A stretch of 64,000 bases of DNA from Sedimenticola sp. (GCA_027026755.1 JALVNE010000304.1:19658-83657), one strand, 5' to 3'. Shown: positions 1-8,538, counted from the stretch's first letter. Notes: generated by a model from the sequence alone, not told the origin. Translations and numbers: made by a program.

Positions 1-24
1 ATACTGATTTTCCGGGAGGAAGCA

Positions 25-1056
25 TTGTCACAACTGAGTCCGGTATTGATTCTTTTGCTGGTCTTTGCCGGTACGGCGCTGTTGTGCCGGCGGTTCATTG
101 CGCCGGATTCCCTGTTCCATGTGCTGGATCATCCGGGAGATCGTTCCCTGCACCACAGGGCCACGCCCAGAAGCGGGGGCGTAGCCATTGTCATTGCCGT
201 TTTGTCGGGCTGGGCTGTGGCGCTGGCGACCGGCGCCCTGGCCCTGAATGAGATGTTGGCCTGGTCCATCGGCGGCGTGATTTTGCTGGCGCTTGTCGGT
301 GCCGTCGATGACCGGTTTGACCTGTCTCCCCTGAAGCGTTTGCTGGCCCAGTTGCTGGCGGCCTTCCTGCTGCTGGGAGCCGGGCTGGTGCCGGAGCGGC
401 TGCAACTGCCCGGCATGGCCCTGCCCCTGCCCTGCTGGCTGGCTTTCGGTTTCACCCTGTTGTTCGTGTTGTGGATGACCAATCTGTACAATTTCATGGA
501 TGGCATGGATGGATTTGCGGGGGGCATGGCGGTTGCCGGGTTTGCTGTCATGGCCTGGCTGGGCTGGCGTGGCGGGGACGCGGGCTTTGCCCTGGCGAGC
601 CTGATCGTGGCCTCGGCCTGCGCCGGTTTTCTGCTGTTCAATTTTCCGCCGGCACGTATCTTCATGGGGGATGCGGGCTCCCCGGTGCTGGGTTATCTCG
701 CCGCGGCTTTCATGCTCCAGGCGGACCGGGAGAATCTTTTTCCTCTGTGGATCGGTGTGCTGATATTCTCTCCCTTCATCGTGGACGCCACCTATACCCT
801 GCTGCGGCGCCTGCTCGCGGGCAAGAAGGTCTGGCAGGCTCATCGGGAACATGTCTATCAGCGACTGGTGCAGTGCGGCTGGAGTCACAGGCGCACGGTA
901 TCCTGGAGTTATCTGCTGATGCTGGCGGCTGGTGGATCTGCCGTCATGGCACTGAATCTGAAACCGGCTGTCCAATGGAGCATCCTGCTGTGCTGGATAC
1001 TCGGATATCTGGCCATCATCCTGCTCACTGGCCGAAAGGAACGACGACACCGATGA
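25..1056 (+). CDS. WecA/MraY-family undecaprenyl-phosphate sugar-1-phosphate transferase
   Basis: Integral membrane enzyme expected to load a sugar-1-phosphate onto undecaprenyl phosphate, the first step in building a lipid-linked surface glycan. The 343-residue protein is mostly hydrophobic helices and carries the family's acidic motifs: VDDRFD near 94-99, NLYNFMDGMDG near 153-163, and FMGDAGS near 213-219, followed by a cytoplasmic HREHVYQRL segment near 272-280. The length fits WecA-like enzymes. The start is TTG at 25 behind a GGGAGGA Shine-Dalgarno at 14-20. It overlaps the next gene by 4 bases, so both are probably one operon. The sugar (GlcNAc, or a modified sugar made by the neighbouring dehydratase) cannot be told from sequence. 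Confidence 0.85.
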   Translation: MSQLSPVLILLLVFAGTALLCRRFIAPDSLFHVLDHPGDRSLHHRATPRSGGVAIVIAVLSGWAVALATGALALNEMLAWSIGGVILLALVGAVDDRFDLSPLKRLLAQLLAAFLLLGAGLVPERLQLPGMALPLPCWLAFGFTLLFVLWMTNLYNFMDGMDGFAGGMAVAGFAVMAWLGWRGGDAGFALASLIVASACAGFLLFNFPPARIFMGDAGSPVLGYLAAAFMLQADRENLFPLWIGVLIFSPFIVDATYTLLRRLLAGKKVWQAHREHVYQRLVQCGWSHRRTVSWSYLLMLAAGGSAVMALNLKPAVQWSILLCWILGYLAIILLTGRKERRHR

Positions 1057-2924
1057 AAAAGCTGGCGGACAGGCTCCTCAACCGGGGCATGGCGTTTCTG
1101 CATGATCTGCTGATGATTCCCCTGGCCTGGCTGGGGGCCTATGTGCTGCGTTTCAACCTGGAAGCCGTGCCCGACTGGTTCTGGGAACAGGCCCTGAACA
1201 GCCTGCTGGTGGTGATCCCGGTGCAGGCGGCGGTGTTCTGGCTGTTCGGCCTGTATCGGGGCGTATGGCGCTTTGCCTCCCTGCCGGACATGATGCGCAT
1301 CGGCAAGGCGGTGGTCAGTGGCCTGCTGATCATCACCCTGCTGTTATGGCTGACCCGGGATTTCAGCGGCGTGCCGCGCTCGGTGCCCGTGCTTTACGGC
1401 GTCCTGCTGATGATCTTCCTGAGCCTGCCGCGCATGGTGTACCGTATCATCAAGGATCAGGGCAGTCGCAGCGCCAGCGCCGAACGGGTGCTCATCGTGG
1501 GGGCGGGAAGCGCTGGAGAGATGCTGGTGCGGGATCTCCTGCGCGATCCCCAGCGGGCCTACCTGCCCCTGGCCTTCGTGGATGATGATCCTGCCAAGCG
1601 GGGCCGGGAGATCCACGGCGTGCGTGTCATGGGTGATTGCAGCAAGCTGCCGCGCATTGCCCGCAAGCTGGCGGCGGACCTGGTGATGCTGGCCGTGCCC
1701 TCGGCGGACAAGGAACAGATGCAGCGCATCATCGCCCAGGTGGAGGAAACCGGCCTGCCGTTCCGCACCGTGCCTCCGCTCAAGGAGCTCATGTCCGGCA
1801 ACGTGAAAGTGGATCAGCTGCGCGAGGTGTCCATCGAGGATCTGCTGGGGCGGGACCCGGTGGCCCTGGACTGGCAGGCCATACGCGGGGGCCTGGCGGG
1901 CAAGTCCGCCCTGGTGACCGGCGCCGGCGGTTCCATCGGCTCGGAACTTTGCCGCCAACTGGCGGGGCTGCCGGTGAGCAGTCTGGTGCTGGTGGAGAAC
2001 AGCGAGTTCAACCTGTTCAACATGGAAAGGGAACTGCGCGAGCAGCATCCGGAGCTGCGGGTATATCCCCACCTGGCGGATGTGACCGACAGCCGGGTGA
2101 TGGACCTGGTGTTCGAAAAATATCGGCCCCAGGTGGTGTTCCACGCGGCGGCCTACAAGCATGTTCCCATGCTGGAGCGGCAGTTGCGCGAGGCCATGCG
2201 CAACAACGTGCTGGGGACGCGCAATGTCGCCCTGGCGGCGGATCGCTGGGAGGCGGAGGAGTTTGTGCTCATTTCCACGGACAAGGCAGTGAATCCCGCC
2301 AATGTCATGGGCGCCAGCAAGCGCGCGGCGGAGATCTACTGCCAGAACCTGAACGACCGTTCCGCCACCAGCTTCATCACCGTGCGTTTCGGCAATGTGC
2401 TGGGCTCCACGGGCAGCGTGGTGCCTTTGTTCAAGGAACAGATCAAGAAGGGCGGGCCGGTGCGCGTGACCCATCCGGATATCGAGCGCTATTTCATGAC
2501 CACCCGGGAAGCCTGCCAGCTCATCATGCAGGCCAGCGTGCTGGGGCAGGGCGGAGAGATCTTCGTCTTGGACATGGGGCAGCCCGTGCGCATCCAGTAC
2601 CTGGCGGAACAGCTCATCCGTCTGTCGGGAAAGAAACCCAGCGAGGATATTGCGATAGAATATACAGGGTTGCGACCGGGAGAAAAACTCTACGAGGAAC
2701 TGTTCCACGAACAGGAATCCCTGCAGCCCACGGCTCATGAGAAGATTCTCCAGGCCCGTTGCCGTCCCGTGGCATGGGAAGCGCTGAGCGCCATCATGGA
2801 AGATATCGAGACGGCCTGCGCCACCCATGATTGTGATAGCCTGAGCGAATTGCTGACCCGGCTGGTGCCGGAACGAACCGACCGTGATGGCGGCGGAAAT
2901 TGTGTCTTGCAGGACAGAGAATGA
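1053..2924 (+). CDS. PglF/WbpM/CapD-like nucleoside-diphosphate-sugar 4,6-dehydratase
   Basis: Membrane-anchored short-chain dehydrogenase, 623 residues, of the family that converts UDP-GlcNAc to a 4-keto-6-deoxy sugar for surface polysaccharide synthesis. N-terminal transmembrane helices are followed by a first Rossmann fold with VGAGSAGE near residue 148 and a second with TGAGGSIGSE near 289. STDKAVNP near 408 and MGASK near 418 are the usual catalytic-domain signatures of this family, in which the SDR tyrosine is replaced. The ATG at 1053 overlaps the upstream stop (ATGA). The open frame extends back into the upstream gene but lacks family similarity there. It overlaps gspE by 4 bases, so glycan and secretion genes run together. 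Confidence 0.88.
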   Translation: MKKLADRLLNRGMAFLHDLLMIPLAWLGAYVLRFNLEAVPDWFWEQALNSLLVVIPVQAAVFWLFGLYRGVWRFASLPDMMRIGKAVVSGLLIITLLLWLTRDFSGVPRSVPVLYGVLLMIFLSLPRMVYRIIKDQGSRSASAERVLIVGAGSAGEMLVRDLLRDPQRAYLPLAFVDDDPAKRGREIHGVRVMGDCSKLPRIARKLAADLVMLAVPSADKEQMQRIIAQVEETGLPFRTVPPLKELMSGNVKVDQLREVSIEDLLGRDPVALDWQAIRGGLAGKSALVTGAGGSIGSELCRQLAGLPVSSLVLVENSEFNLFNMERELREQHPELRVYPHLADVTDSRVMDLVFEKYRPQVVFHAAAYKHVPMLERQLREAMRNNVLGTRNVALAADRWEAEEFVLISTDKAVNPANVMGASKRAAEIYCQNLNDRSATSFITVRFGNVLGSTGSVVPLFKEQIKKGGPVRVTHPDIERYFMTTREACQLIMQASVLGQGGEIFVLDMGQPVRIQYLAEQLIRLSGKKPSEDIAIEYTGLRPGEKLYEELFHEQESLQPTAHEKILQARCRPVAWEALSAIMEDIETACATHDCDSLSELLTRLVPERTDRDGGGNCVLQDRE

Positions 2925-4651
2925 ATACAGAGCAGACAGACATCCTCGAGGACTCCCTGGCGACCATGGGCGTCGATGAACGCATGGCGCTGGCCCTGGA
3001 GGCTGCGGGCAAGCTGAGCGCTCAGGACTATGCCCGGGCCGCTCACCTGGCGGCAGAAGGTGGCGTGTCCGTGTGGAACATGGTGCACAAGCTGGGCCTG
3101 GTGTCCGAACGGGATCTGGCGGATGCCTTCTGCCGGGAGATGGGGCTGAAATTCGTCGCCGCGGAGGATTTCCCCGACGTGGCCCTGTTCGAGGACGCCG
3201 TGTCCCAGCGCTTCCTCAAGGAATCCCGGGTGCTGCCCCTGTACCTGGAGGACGACCGTCTCTACCTGGCCATGGCGGATCCTGGCGACGACTTCGCCAT
3301 CAGCGCCATGGAAGCCGCCAGCGGCCATAAGGTGCAGCCCGTGGTTGCCCTGCCGGCCGACATCGACAACGCCATCGAAAAACTCTATGGCGCCGGGCGT
3401 TCTGCCATGGGCGAGATCGTCGAGGGCCTGGGCGAGGGCGATGAGGCCGAAGCCGACGTCGAGACTCTCAAAGACCTGGCTTCCGAAGCGCCGGTCATCC
3501 GCTTGGTGAATCTCATCGTGCAGCGGGCGGTGGAGTCCCGGGCCTCGGACATACACGTGGAGCCCTTCGAAGGCCAGCTCAAGGTGCGCTACCGCATCGA
3601 CGGCGTGCTCACCGAGAGCGAAGCCCCGCCCGCCCATTCGACGGCGGCCATCATCTCGCGCATCAAGCTCATGGCCAAGCTCAACATCGCCGAGCGCCGC
3701 CTGCCCCAGGATGGGCGCATCAGCCTGCGGGTGCAGGGCAAGGAGCTGGACCTGCGGGTATCCACGGTGCCCACCATGTTTGGCGAGAGCGTGGTCATCC
3801 GCCTGCTGGACAAGGAAAGCGTGAAATTCGATTTCGGCGCCCTGGGTTTCGACGGCGAGCCTCTGAGGCGCTTCAAGCATATTCTGGACATGCCCCATGG
3901 TATCGTGCTGGTCACAGGCCCCACGGGCAGCGGCAAGTCCACCACCTTGTACACGGCCCTGAGCCGCCTGAACACCGCCGAGAAAAAGATCATCACCGTG
4001 GAAGACCCGGTGGAATACCAGATTGCCGGCATCAACCAGATCCAGGTCAAGCCCCAGATCGACCTGACCTTTTCCGCCGCCCTGCGGGCCATCGTGCGCC
4101 AGGACCCGGACATCATCATGGTGGGGGAGATGCGGGATCTGGAAACGGCGCGTATCGCCGTGCAGTCCGCCCTCACCGGGCACCTGGTGTTGTCCACGCT
4201 GCATACCAATGACGCGGCCGGCGGCATCACCCGGCTGCTGGACATGGGGGTGGAAGACTATCTCATCACCTCCACGGTGAATGGCATTCTTGCCCAGCGT
4301 TTGGTGCGCCGCCTGTGTCAGCACTGCCGGGAGGCCTATGAGCCCCTGCCGGAGCTGGTCGAGGAGCTGGCCCTGGATCGTTATGCCGACGAGGAGGGCA
4401 AGCTGGTGCTCTATCATCCCGTGGGCTGTGACCACTGCGGCGGCAGCGGCTACTATGGCCGTTTGTCCCTGACGGAGGTGCTGGTGATGAACGACGAGAT
4501 CCGCCGCCTGGTGATGCGCCACGCCAATGCCGGGGAGATCCAGGAGGCGGCCATCGATGACGGCATGGATACCCTGCGCCAGGATGGCCTGCGCAAGTCC
4601 GTGGCCGGCCTGACCACCCTGGAAGAAGTGGCCCGGGTGGCGGAAGACTGA
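2921..4651 (+). CDS. gspE: T2SS/type IV pilus-type assembly ATPase GspE
   Basis: Cytoplasmic hexameric ATPase that powers pseudopilus assembly in type II secretion. The 576-residue protein has an N-terminal MshEN/T2SSE_N region (about 1-150), a linker, and the ATPase core with Walker A GPTGSGKST near 333-341, aspartate box and Walker B motifs (VRQDPDIIMVGEMRD) and a histidine box (STLHTND). A four-cysteine zinc module (CQHC...CDHC) lies near 466-510, typical of GspE/PilB. The ATG at 2921 overlaps the previous stop; an in-frame ATG 21 bases upstream is less likely. It directly precedes gspF. PilB is the main alternative, but the pseudopilin and secretin genes downstream favour GspE. Confidence 0.92.
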   Translation: MNTEQTDILEDSLATMGVDERMALALEAAGKLSAQDYARAAHLAAEGGVSVWNMVHKLGLVSERDLADAFCREMGLKFVAAEDFPDVALFEDAVSQRFLKESRVLPLYLEDDRLYLAMADPGDDFAISAMEAASGHKVQPVVALPADIDNAIEKLYGAGRSAMGEIVEGLGEGDEAEADVETLKDLASEAPVIRLVNLIVQRAVESRASDIHVEPFEGQLKVRYRIDGVLTESEAPPAHSTAAIISRIKLMAKLNIAERRLPQDGRISLRVQGKELDLRVSTVPTMFGESVVIRLLDKESVKFDFGALGFDGEPLRRFKHILDMPHGIVLVTGPTGSGKSTTLYTALSRLNTAEKKIITVEDPVEYQIAGINQIQVKPQIDLTFSAALRAIVRQDPDIIMVGEMRDLETARIAVQSALTGHLVLSTLHTNDAAGGITRLLDMGVEDYLITSTVNGILAQRLVRRLCQHCREAYEPLPELVEELALDRYADEEGKLVLYHPVGCDHCGGSGYYGRLSLTEVLVMNDEIRRLVMRHANAGEIQEAAIDDGMDTLRQDGLRKSVAGLTTLEEVARVAED

Positions 4652-5859
4652 TGGCCCAGTTCAGTTACAAGGCGGTGCGCGCCAACGGCGAGGTGGTGGA
4701 AGGCGAGATGGAGGCTCCCGACGAAGCCTCCCTGGTGAGCCAGTTGCAGGCCGACGGCCTCATGCCTATTCGCACCGGCCGGGCGGGCAGCGGCCTCAAG
4801 GGCCTTTTCCGCAGCCGCAAGCCCAGGGTGGATCAGGAGGAGATCCTGCACTTCACCCGGGAAGTGGCCACCCTCCTGGAAGCGGGCTTGACCCTGGACA
4901 GGGCCTTGCAGATACTCGCGGATCTGTCCGACGATGAAGCCCTGGTGCGCATGATCGAAAGCATACGCGAGAAGGTGCAGGGCGGCGCCACCCTGTCCTC
5001 CGCTTTGGAGGCCCAGGGCAAGATCTTCAGCCCCCTGTACATCAGCATGGTGAAGGCTGGCGAGGCCGGTGGGGTGTTGCACAATGTGCTGGAAAAGCTG
5101 GCCGAGTACCTGGAGCGCTCCCAGGAACTGCGCGAAAGCGTGCGCTCCGCCCTGACTTATCCCACCATACTGCTGGTGGTGGCGGGCCTTTCCGTCATTG
5201 GCCTGCTGGTGGGCGTGGTGCCCCAGTTCAGCCAGATGTTCGCCGACATGGGCAAGAGCCTGCCCCTGCCCACTCAGATCGTGGTGGCCATAGGTGACAC
5301 CCTGACCCATTACTGGTGGATGATACTTTCCGGCCTGTTGCTGTTTGCCGCTTTTGCCAGCCAGCATTTCGCCAAGCCGGACGTGAAGGCCAGGTGGGAT
5401 GCCCGCCTGTTGCGCTGGCCTCTGCTGGGAGATTTGATCGCCAAGGTGGAAACCGCCCGTCTGACCCGCACCCTGGCCATCCTGTTGCACAACGGTTTGC
5501 CCCTGCTGGCGGCACTAAATCTGGTCAAGGATGTCATAAACAACACAGAGATCAAGGCCAGCATCAGTGATGCGGCGGACAGTCTGAAACGAGGCAAGGG
5601 CCTGGCAGACCCCCTCATCGAGGATGGGGTGTTACCGCCTCTGGCCCTGCAGATGATCAAGGTGGGCGAGGAGTCCGGTGATCTCGAGCCCATGCTCAAC
5701 AAGGTGGCGGACGTGTTCGACAATGAAGTGCGTAACAGTGTGAAGCGGCTGCTGACCTTGCTGGAGCCGGCGCTGATCGTGGGTCTGGGCCTGATCGTGG
5801 CGGGTATCATTGTCTCCATCATGCTGGCCATACTGGGCGCCAATGATCTGGCCTTGTAA
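4651..5859 (+). CDS. gspF: T2SS inner-membrane platform protein GspF
   Basis: Polytopic inner-membrane protein of 402 residues that couples GspE to the pseudopilus. It has the duplicated T2SSF domain: the first copy (about 70-195, starting near FTREVATLLEAGLTLD) and the second (about 270-395, TARLTRTLAILLHNGLPLL). Three membrane segments lie near 170-190, 220-240 and 370-395. The start overlaps the gspE stop as TGATG, indicating translational coupling. The gene ends the gspEF pair; the next T2SS gene begins only after a 676-base interval with a repeat remnant and a toxin-antitoxin module. Confidence 0.92.
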   Translation: MAQFSYKAVRANGEVVEGEMEAPDEASLVSQLQADGLMPIRTGRAGSGLKGLFRSRKPRVDQEEILHFTREVATLLEAGLTLDRALQILADLSDDEALVRMIESIREKVQGGATLSSALEAQGKIFSPLYISMVKAGEAGGVLHNVLEKLAEYLERSQELRESVRSALTYPTILLVVAGLSVIGLLVGVVPQFSQMFADMGKSLPLPTQIVVAIGDTLTHYWWMILSGLLLFAAFASQHFAKPDVKARWDARLLRWPLLGDLIAKVETARLTRTLAILLHNGLPLLAALNLVKDVINNTEIKASISDAADSLKRGKGLADPLIEDGVLPPLALQMIKVGEESGDLEPMLNKVADVFDNEVRNSVKRLLTLLEPALIVGLGLIVAGIIVSIMLAILGANDLAL

Positions 5860-5871
5860 TGATGTTGTTAT

Positions 5872-5952
5872 GGAGATCTCGAAAAACCGCCATCCAGGTG
5901 TTTTTTCTACGCAAGCCGAAAACGCGGTTTCCGGTTTGCTTTATTGTCGTAG
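5872..5952 (+). repeat. MITE-like repeat remnant between gspF and the toxin-antitoxin pair
   Basis: This non-coding stretch shares order and core words with the element at 38425-38505. Both have a GAAAAA...TTTTTTC hairpin, then an AAG(C/G)CGGAAAACGCGG-like block containing AAAACGCGGTTTC, then TT(C/T)ATT. It seems to be a degenerate copy of the same mobile element. It lies just after the gspF stop and just before the antitoxin gene. Confidence 0.55.
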
Positions 5953-5973
5953 GTTTGCTTGGGTATTGAATAA

Positions 5974-6177
5974 ATGACTTATAGTGAAATATCAAAAATG
6001 AGTGTGCTGGAGCGTCTTCAGGTCATGGAAGCCTTATGGGACTCGCTTACTCGTGAACCTGGTGGAATAGAACCGCCAAAATGGCATGAAGAAGTTCTTT
6101 CTGAAAGAAAGAAAATGATAGAAAGTGGCAGTGCTGATTTTATATCGCTGGAAGAAATAAAATTGAAGCATGAATAA
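5974..6177 (+). CDS. Antitoxin-like addiction module protein (TIGR02574-like)
   Basis: A 67-residue acidic/basic helical protein beginning MTYSEISKMSVLERLQVMEALWDS, a pattern known from small antitoxins paired with RelE/ParE toxins (leucine-rich helix, LWDSL, PPKWHEEVL). It should bind and neutralise the toxin encoded just downstream. The codons are much richer in A and T than the flanking gsp genes, which suggests recent acquisition. Its stop overlaps the ATG of the toxin reading (ATGAATAA at 6170-6177), the usual coupling of such pairs. The module splits gspEF from gspG. Confidence 0.75.
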   Translation: MTYSEISKMSVLERLQVMEALWDSLTREPGGIEPPKWHEEVLSERKKMIESGSADFISLEEIKLKHE

Positions 6178-6485
6178 TTGGTATTAAATATATTCAGATA
6201 TTATCTGAGGCGAAATATGACCTTGAAGATGGAAGGGAATTCTATGATAACCAGGAGCGTGGTGTTGGTGATTATTTCTGGGATTCGCTTCTATCGGACA
6301 TAGAATCGTTATACATTTATGCGGGAGTGCATTCCAAAGCGTATGGTTATTACCGTATGCCCTCAATGAGGTTTCCGTATTCAATTTATTACGACCTGAA
6401 TGATGATGTGGCATATATAGTTGCAGTATTACCAGAGCGAAGAAGTCCTGATTGGGTTAGAGGTAAGCTTGGTAATAATAGTTGA
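6170..6485 (+). pseudogene. RelE/ParE-superfamily toxin, frameshifted or with a non-standard start
   Basis: From 6183 the frame encodes IKYIQILSEAKYDLEDGREF followed by YDNQERGVGDYFWDSLLSDIESL and a C-terminal FPYSIYYDLNDD...VLPERRSPDWVR, the typical layout of ParE/RelE plasmid-stabilisation toxins, ending at TGA 6483-6485. No ATG, GTG or TTG starts this frame near the N-terminus. An ATG at 6170 overlapping the antitoxin stop gives MNNW and then runs out of frame. Skipping T6182 would join it to the toxin frame. So the gene is broken by one base, uses an ATT or ATA start (6174-6183), or contains a sequence error. Confidence 0.65.
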
Positions 6486-6535
6486 ATAAGGCACTTCACC
6501 GAATTTTGTTGTACAGAAGGAGAAGCACGGAGAAT

Positions 6536-6937
6536 ATGAAAATCGATATAAAACGAAACAACGCGGGTTTCACTTTGCTGGAACTGCTGGTGGTGCTCGC
6601 CATCCTGGCCATGCTGGCAGGCCTGGTGGGACCCAAGGTGATGCAGCAGTTCGGCAAGGGCAAGCACGACGCGGCAGTGGCGCAGATCGGCAACCTGAAA
6701 AGCGCCCTGGAGCTGTACAAACTGGATGCCATGAACTATCCCCAGAGCCTGGATGCCCTGACCAAGGGCGTCAACGGCAACAAGCCCGTGCTGGACAAGT
6801 TGCCCAAGGACCCCTGGGGCAATGATTATCAGTACCGTTTCCCCGGCGAGCATGGTGACTATGACATCGTTTCCTATGGTTCCGATGGTCAGCCGGGTGG
6901 AGAGGGTGAAGCCCGGGATATCACCAGCTGGGAATAG
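6536..6937 (+). CDS. gspG: Major pseudopilin GspG
   Basis: Main subunit of the T2SS pseudopilus, 133 residues. The leader MKIDIKRNNAG is cleaved before FTLLELLVVLAILAML by prepilin peptidase (not encoded here). The globular part has the usual GspG calcium-loop end (YGSDGQPGGEGEARDITSWE). The ATG at 6536 gives a normal short leader; an in-frame ATG at 6482 would add 18 residues. AAGGAGA at 6517-6523 is a somewhat distant ribosome site. It is the first gene of the second half of the T2SS operon. Confidence 0.93.
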   Translation: MKIDIKRNNAGFTLLELLVVLAILAMLAGLVGPKVMQQFGKGKHDAAVAQIGNLKSALELYKLDAMNYPQSLDALTKGVNGNKPVLDKLPKDPWGNDYQYRFPGEHGDYDIVSYGSDGQPGGEGEARDITSWE

Positions 6938-6938
6938 C

Positions 6939-6971
6939 AGGGCGTTGAACCACGCCGTTTTTCGACATCCT
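6939..6971. repeat. 33-bp palindromic unit, degenerate copy, inside the gspH start
   Basis: AGGGCGTTGAACCACG, one base, then CGTTTTTCGACATCCT: a 16-1-16 arrangement with 11 of 16 arm positions complementary. It begins two bases after the gspG stop and supplies the TTG start and first codons of gspH. The same 33-bp architecture recurs at 7828-7860 and 38545-38577. Confidence 0.6.
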
Positions 6972-7427
6972 CACAGCCGGGACGGGGGGTTCACCCTGCT
7001 GGAACTGCTGCTGGTACTGGCCCTGGCGGCCATCATGATGGTCCTGGTGCCCATGAAGATTTCCAGCGCCCTGCCGGGCACCCAGCTCAAGTCCGCCGCC
7101 AGGGAGCTGGCGGCGGGCCTGCGTTATGCACGCACCCACGCCCTTACTTCGCGGGAGGAAGCCACCCTCGTCCTGGACACGGAGAAGCGCCGCTTCAAGG
7201 TCACCGGGCGGGACAAGAGCTACGATATCCCTGCTTCCGTGGACATCAGCATGTTGACCGCCGAGTCCGAGACCCGGGGCGAGCATGTGGGCGCCATCCG
7301 CTTCTTTCCCGACGGGGGCTCCACCGGTGGACGCATCACCCTCAGCCATGGTGAACGTGGCTTCGGCGTGGACGTGGACTGGCTCACGGGCAAGGTGCGC
7401 ATCCTGGACGTGGAGCCGGAAGACTGA
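6945..7427 (+). CDS. gspH: Minor pseudopilin GspH
   Basis: Type II secretion minor pseudopilin of the GspH/FimT family, about 160 residues. The cleavage site is DGG-FTLLELLLVLALAAIMM. The globular domain includes the typical ELAAGLRYARTHALTSREEATL segment and a glycine-rich C-terminal part. The start is uncertain. TTG at 6945, eight bases after the gspG stop, gives a 15-residue leader that lies in a palindromic repeat; the frame stays open upstream within gspG. The stop overlaps the start of gspI. Confidence 0.88.
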   Translation: MNHAVFRHPHSRDGGFTLLELLLVLALAAIMMVLVPMKISSALPGTQLKSAARELAAGLRYARTHALTSREEATLVLDTEKRRFKVTGRDKSYDIPASVDISMLTAESETRGEHVGAIRFFPDGGSTGGRITLSHGERGFGVDVDWLTGKVRILDVEPED

Positions 7428-7801
7428 TGCGCAACCAGCGGGGCTTTTCCCTTCTCGAGGTGCTGGTGGCCTTTGCCATCCTCGGCATGTCGCTGGGTAT
7501 TCTCTACCAGGCCTTCGGTGGCAGCCTGCGCAACCTGAGCGTGGCAGGTGACTACACCCGCGCCATGATCATTGCCGAGTCCCATCTGGCCGAGGCCGCC
7601 AACCGCATGCCTTTGCAGCAGGGAAGCGAGCGCGGAGAGGAGGAAGAGTATCGCTGGCAGCTACAAGTCACGCCCTGGGAAGAGGTCGAGGACCTTCCCA
7701 AAACCTTCAGAACCTGGCTGGTGGAAGTAAGGGTCAGCTGGGGCGGTGCGGGGCATTCCCGCCAGTACCATATCAGCACCCTGCGTCTGAGTCACAAATG
7801 A
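7427..7801 (+). CDS. gspI: Minor pseudopilin GspI
   Basis: Pseudopilus-tip subunit of 124 residues. Leader MRNQRG precedes FSLLEVLVAFAILGMSLGIL, the standard GspI signature. The body has the usual AMIIAESHLAEA helix and a WQLQV...VRVSW beta-sheet core. In known systems GspI, J and K form the tip complex that starts pseudopilus assembly, and those three genes are consecutive here. The start overlaps the gspH stop (TGATG) and the end overlaps gspJ. Confidence 0.92.
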   Translation: MRNQRGFSLLEVLVAFAILGMSLGILYQAFGGSLRNLSVAGDYTRAMIIAESHLAEAANRMPLQQGSERGEEEEYRWQLQVTPWEEVEDLPKTFRTWLVEVRVSWGGAGHSRQYHISTLRLSHK

Positions 7802-8538
7802 TGGGCGGGGCTAGGCATTCCTCCACCAGGGCATTGAAAAACGACGTTTTTCAATGCCCTGCCAGGCGTTCGGGTTTTACCCTGCTGGAACTGATCATCT
7901 CCCTGGCCCTCATCGGCCTGATGAGCCTGTTGCTGTTCGGCGCCCTGCGTTTTGCGGGCAAGGCCTGGGATGCCAGCGAGAGCCGCCAGGAGCGCGACAC
8001 CAGCATCAGCATGGTGTGGCAGTATCTTTCCGACCGTTTTGCCGAGGCGCGTTCCCTGAGCAGCCATGTGGAGTCCCAAGGCCAGAATGTGTTCTTCTTC
8101 CGGGGCAAGGCCCATGCCGTGGAATTCGTCAGCCCCATGCCTGCCCACCTGGGCAGTGGTGGGCTGTACATCATCCGCCTGCAGCGGGCCCTGGCGGGGG
8201 ACCGAAAGCAGCTCATCCTGCGGCGCTGGCTCTATCACCCTGAAGTGCTGGCCGGCGCGGCCGGCCTGCCGGAATGGCGCCCCCTGTCCGGCAACGAACT
8301 CTACCGCGGCGGCAGGGAAAAACCGGAATTGCGCGCCTGGTACAGCGAATCCGTGTTGGTGGACGACATCGAGGACGTGGATTTCTCCTACTACGGCGTC
8401 ATGGCCCGGGGTGACGAAACGGCGGACTGGGACAGCGCCTGGGAGGACAGGCCTTACCTGCCGCAGCTGGTGCGCGTCAAACTCCGCGACAGCATGGGCG
8501 CCTGGCCAGAAATGACCTTCGAGCTGCCGGCGTTATGA
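7798..8538 (+). CDS. gspJ: Minor pseudopilin GspJ
   Basis: Tip-complex pseudopilin of 246 residues, with SG-FTLLELIISLALIGLMS after a 26-residue leader and a C-terminal domain matching GspJ (FLSVE-like strands, VKLRDSMGAWPEMTFELPAL end). ATG codons at 7798 and 7801 both fit; the first overlaps the gspI stop. The leader is unusually long because codons about 11-21 lie in a perfect palindromic repeat, so that part was probably added by repeat insertion. gspK overlaps the end by 4 bases. Confidence 0.9.
   Translation: MMGGARHSSTRALKNDVFQCPARRSGFTLLELIISLALIGLMSLLLFGALRFAGKAWDASESRQERDTSISMVWQYLSDRFAEARSLSSHVESQGQNVFFFRGKAHAVEFVSPMPAHLGSGGLYIIRLQRALAGDRKQLILRRWLYHPEVLAGAAGLPEWRPLSGNELYRGGREKPELRAWYSESVLVDDIEDVDFSYYGVMARGDETADWDSAWEDRPYLPQLVRVKLRDSMGAWPEMTFELPAL
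7828..7860. repeat. 33-bp perfect palindrome within the gspJ leader
   Basis: AGGGCATTGAAAAACG, a single A, then CGTTTTTCAATGCCCT: perfect 16-base arms. It is translated in frame as part of the prepilin leader (ALKNDVFQCP). Related units are at 6939-6971, translated NHAVFRHP in gspH, and at 38545-38577. Confidence 0.85.

Noticed and set aside
2735..4522. 595-codon minus-strand frame
   Set aside because: Antisense to gspE; His/Gln-rich shadow composition.
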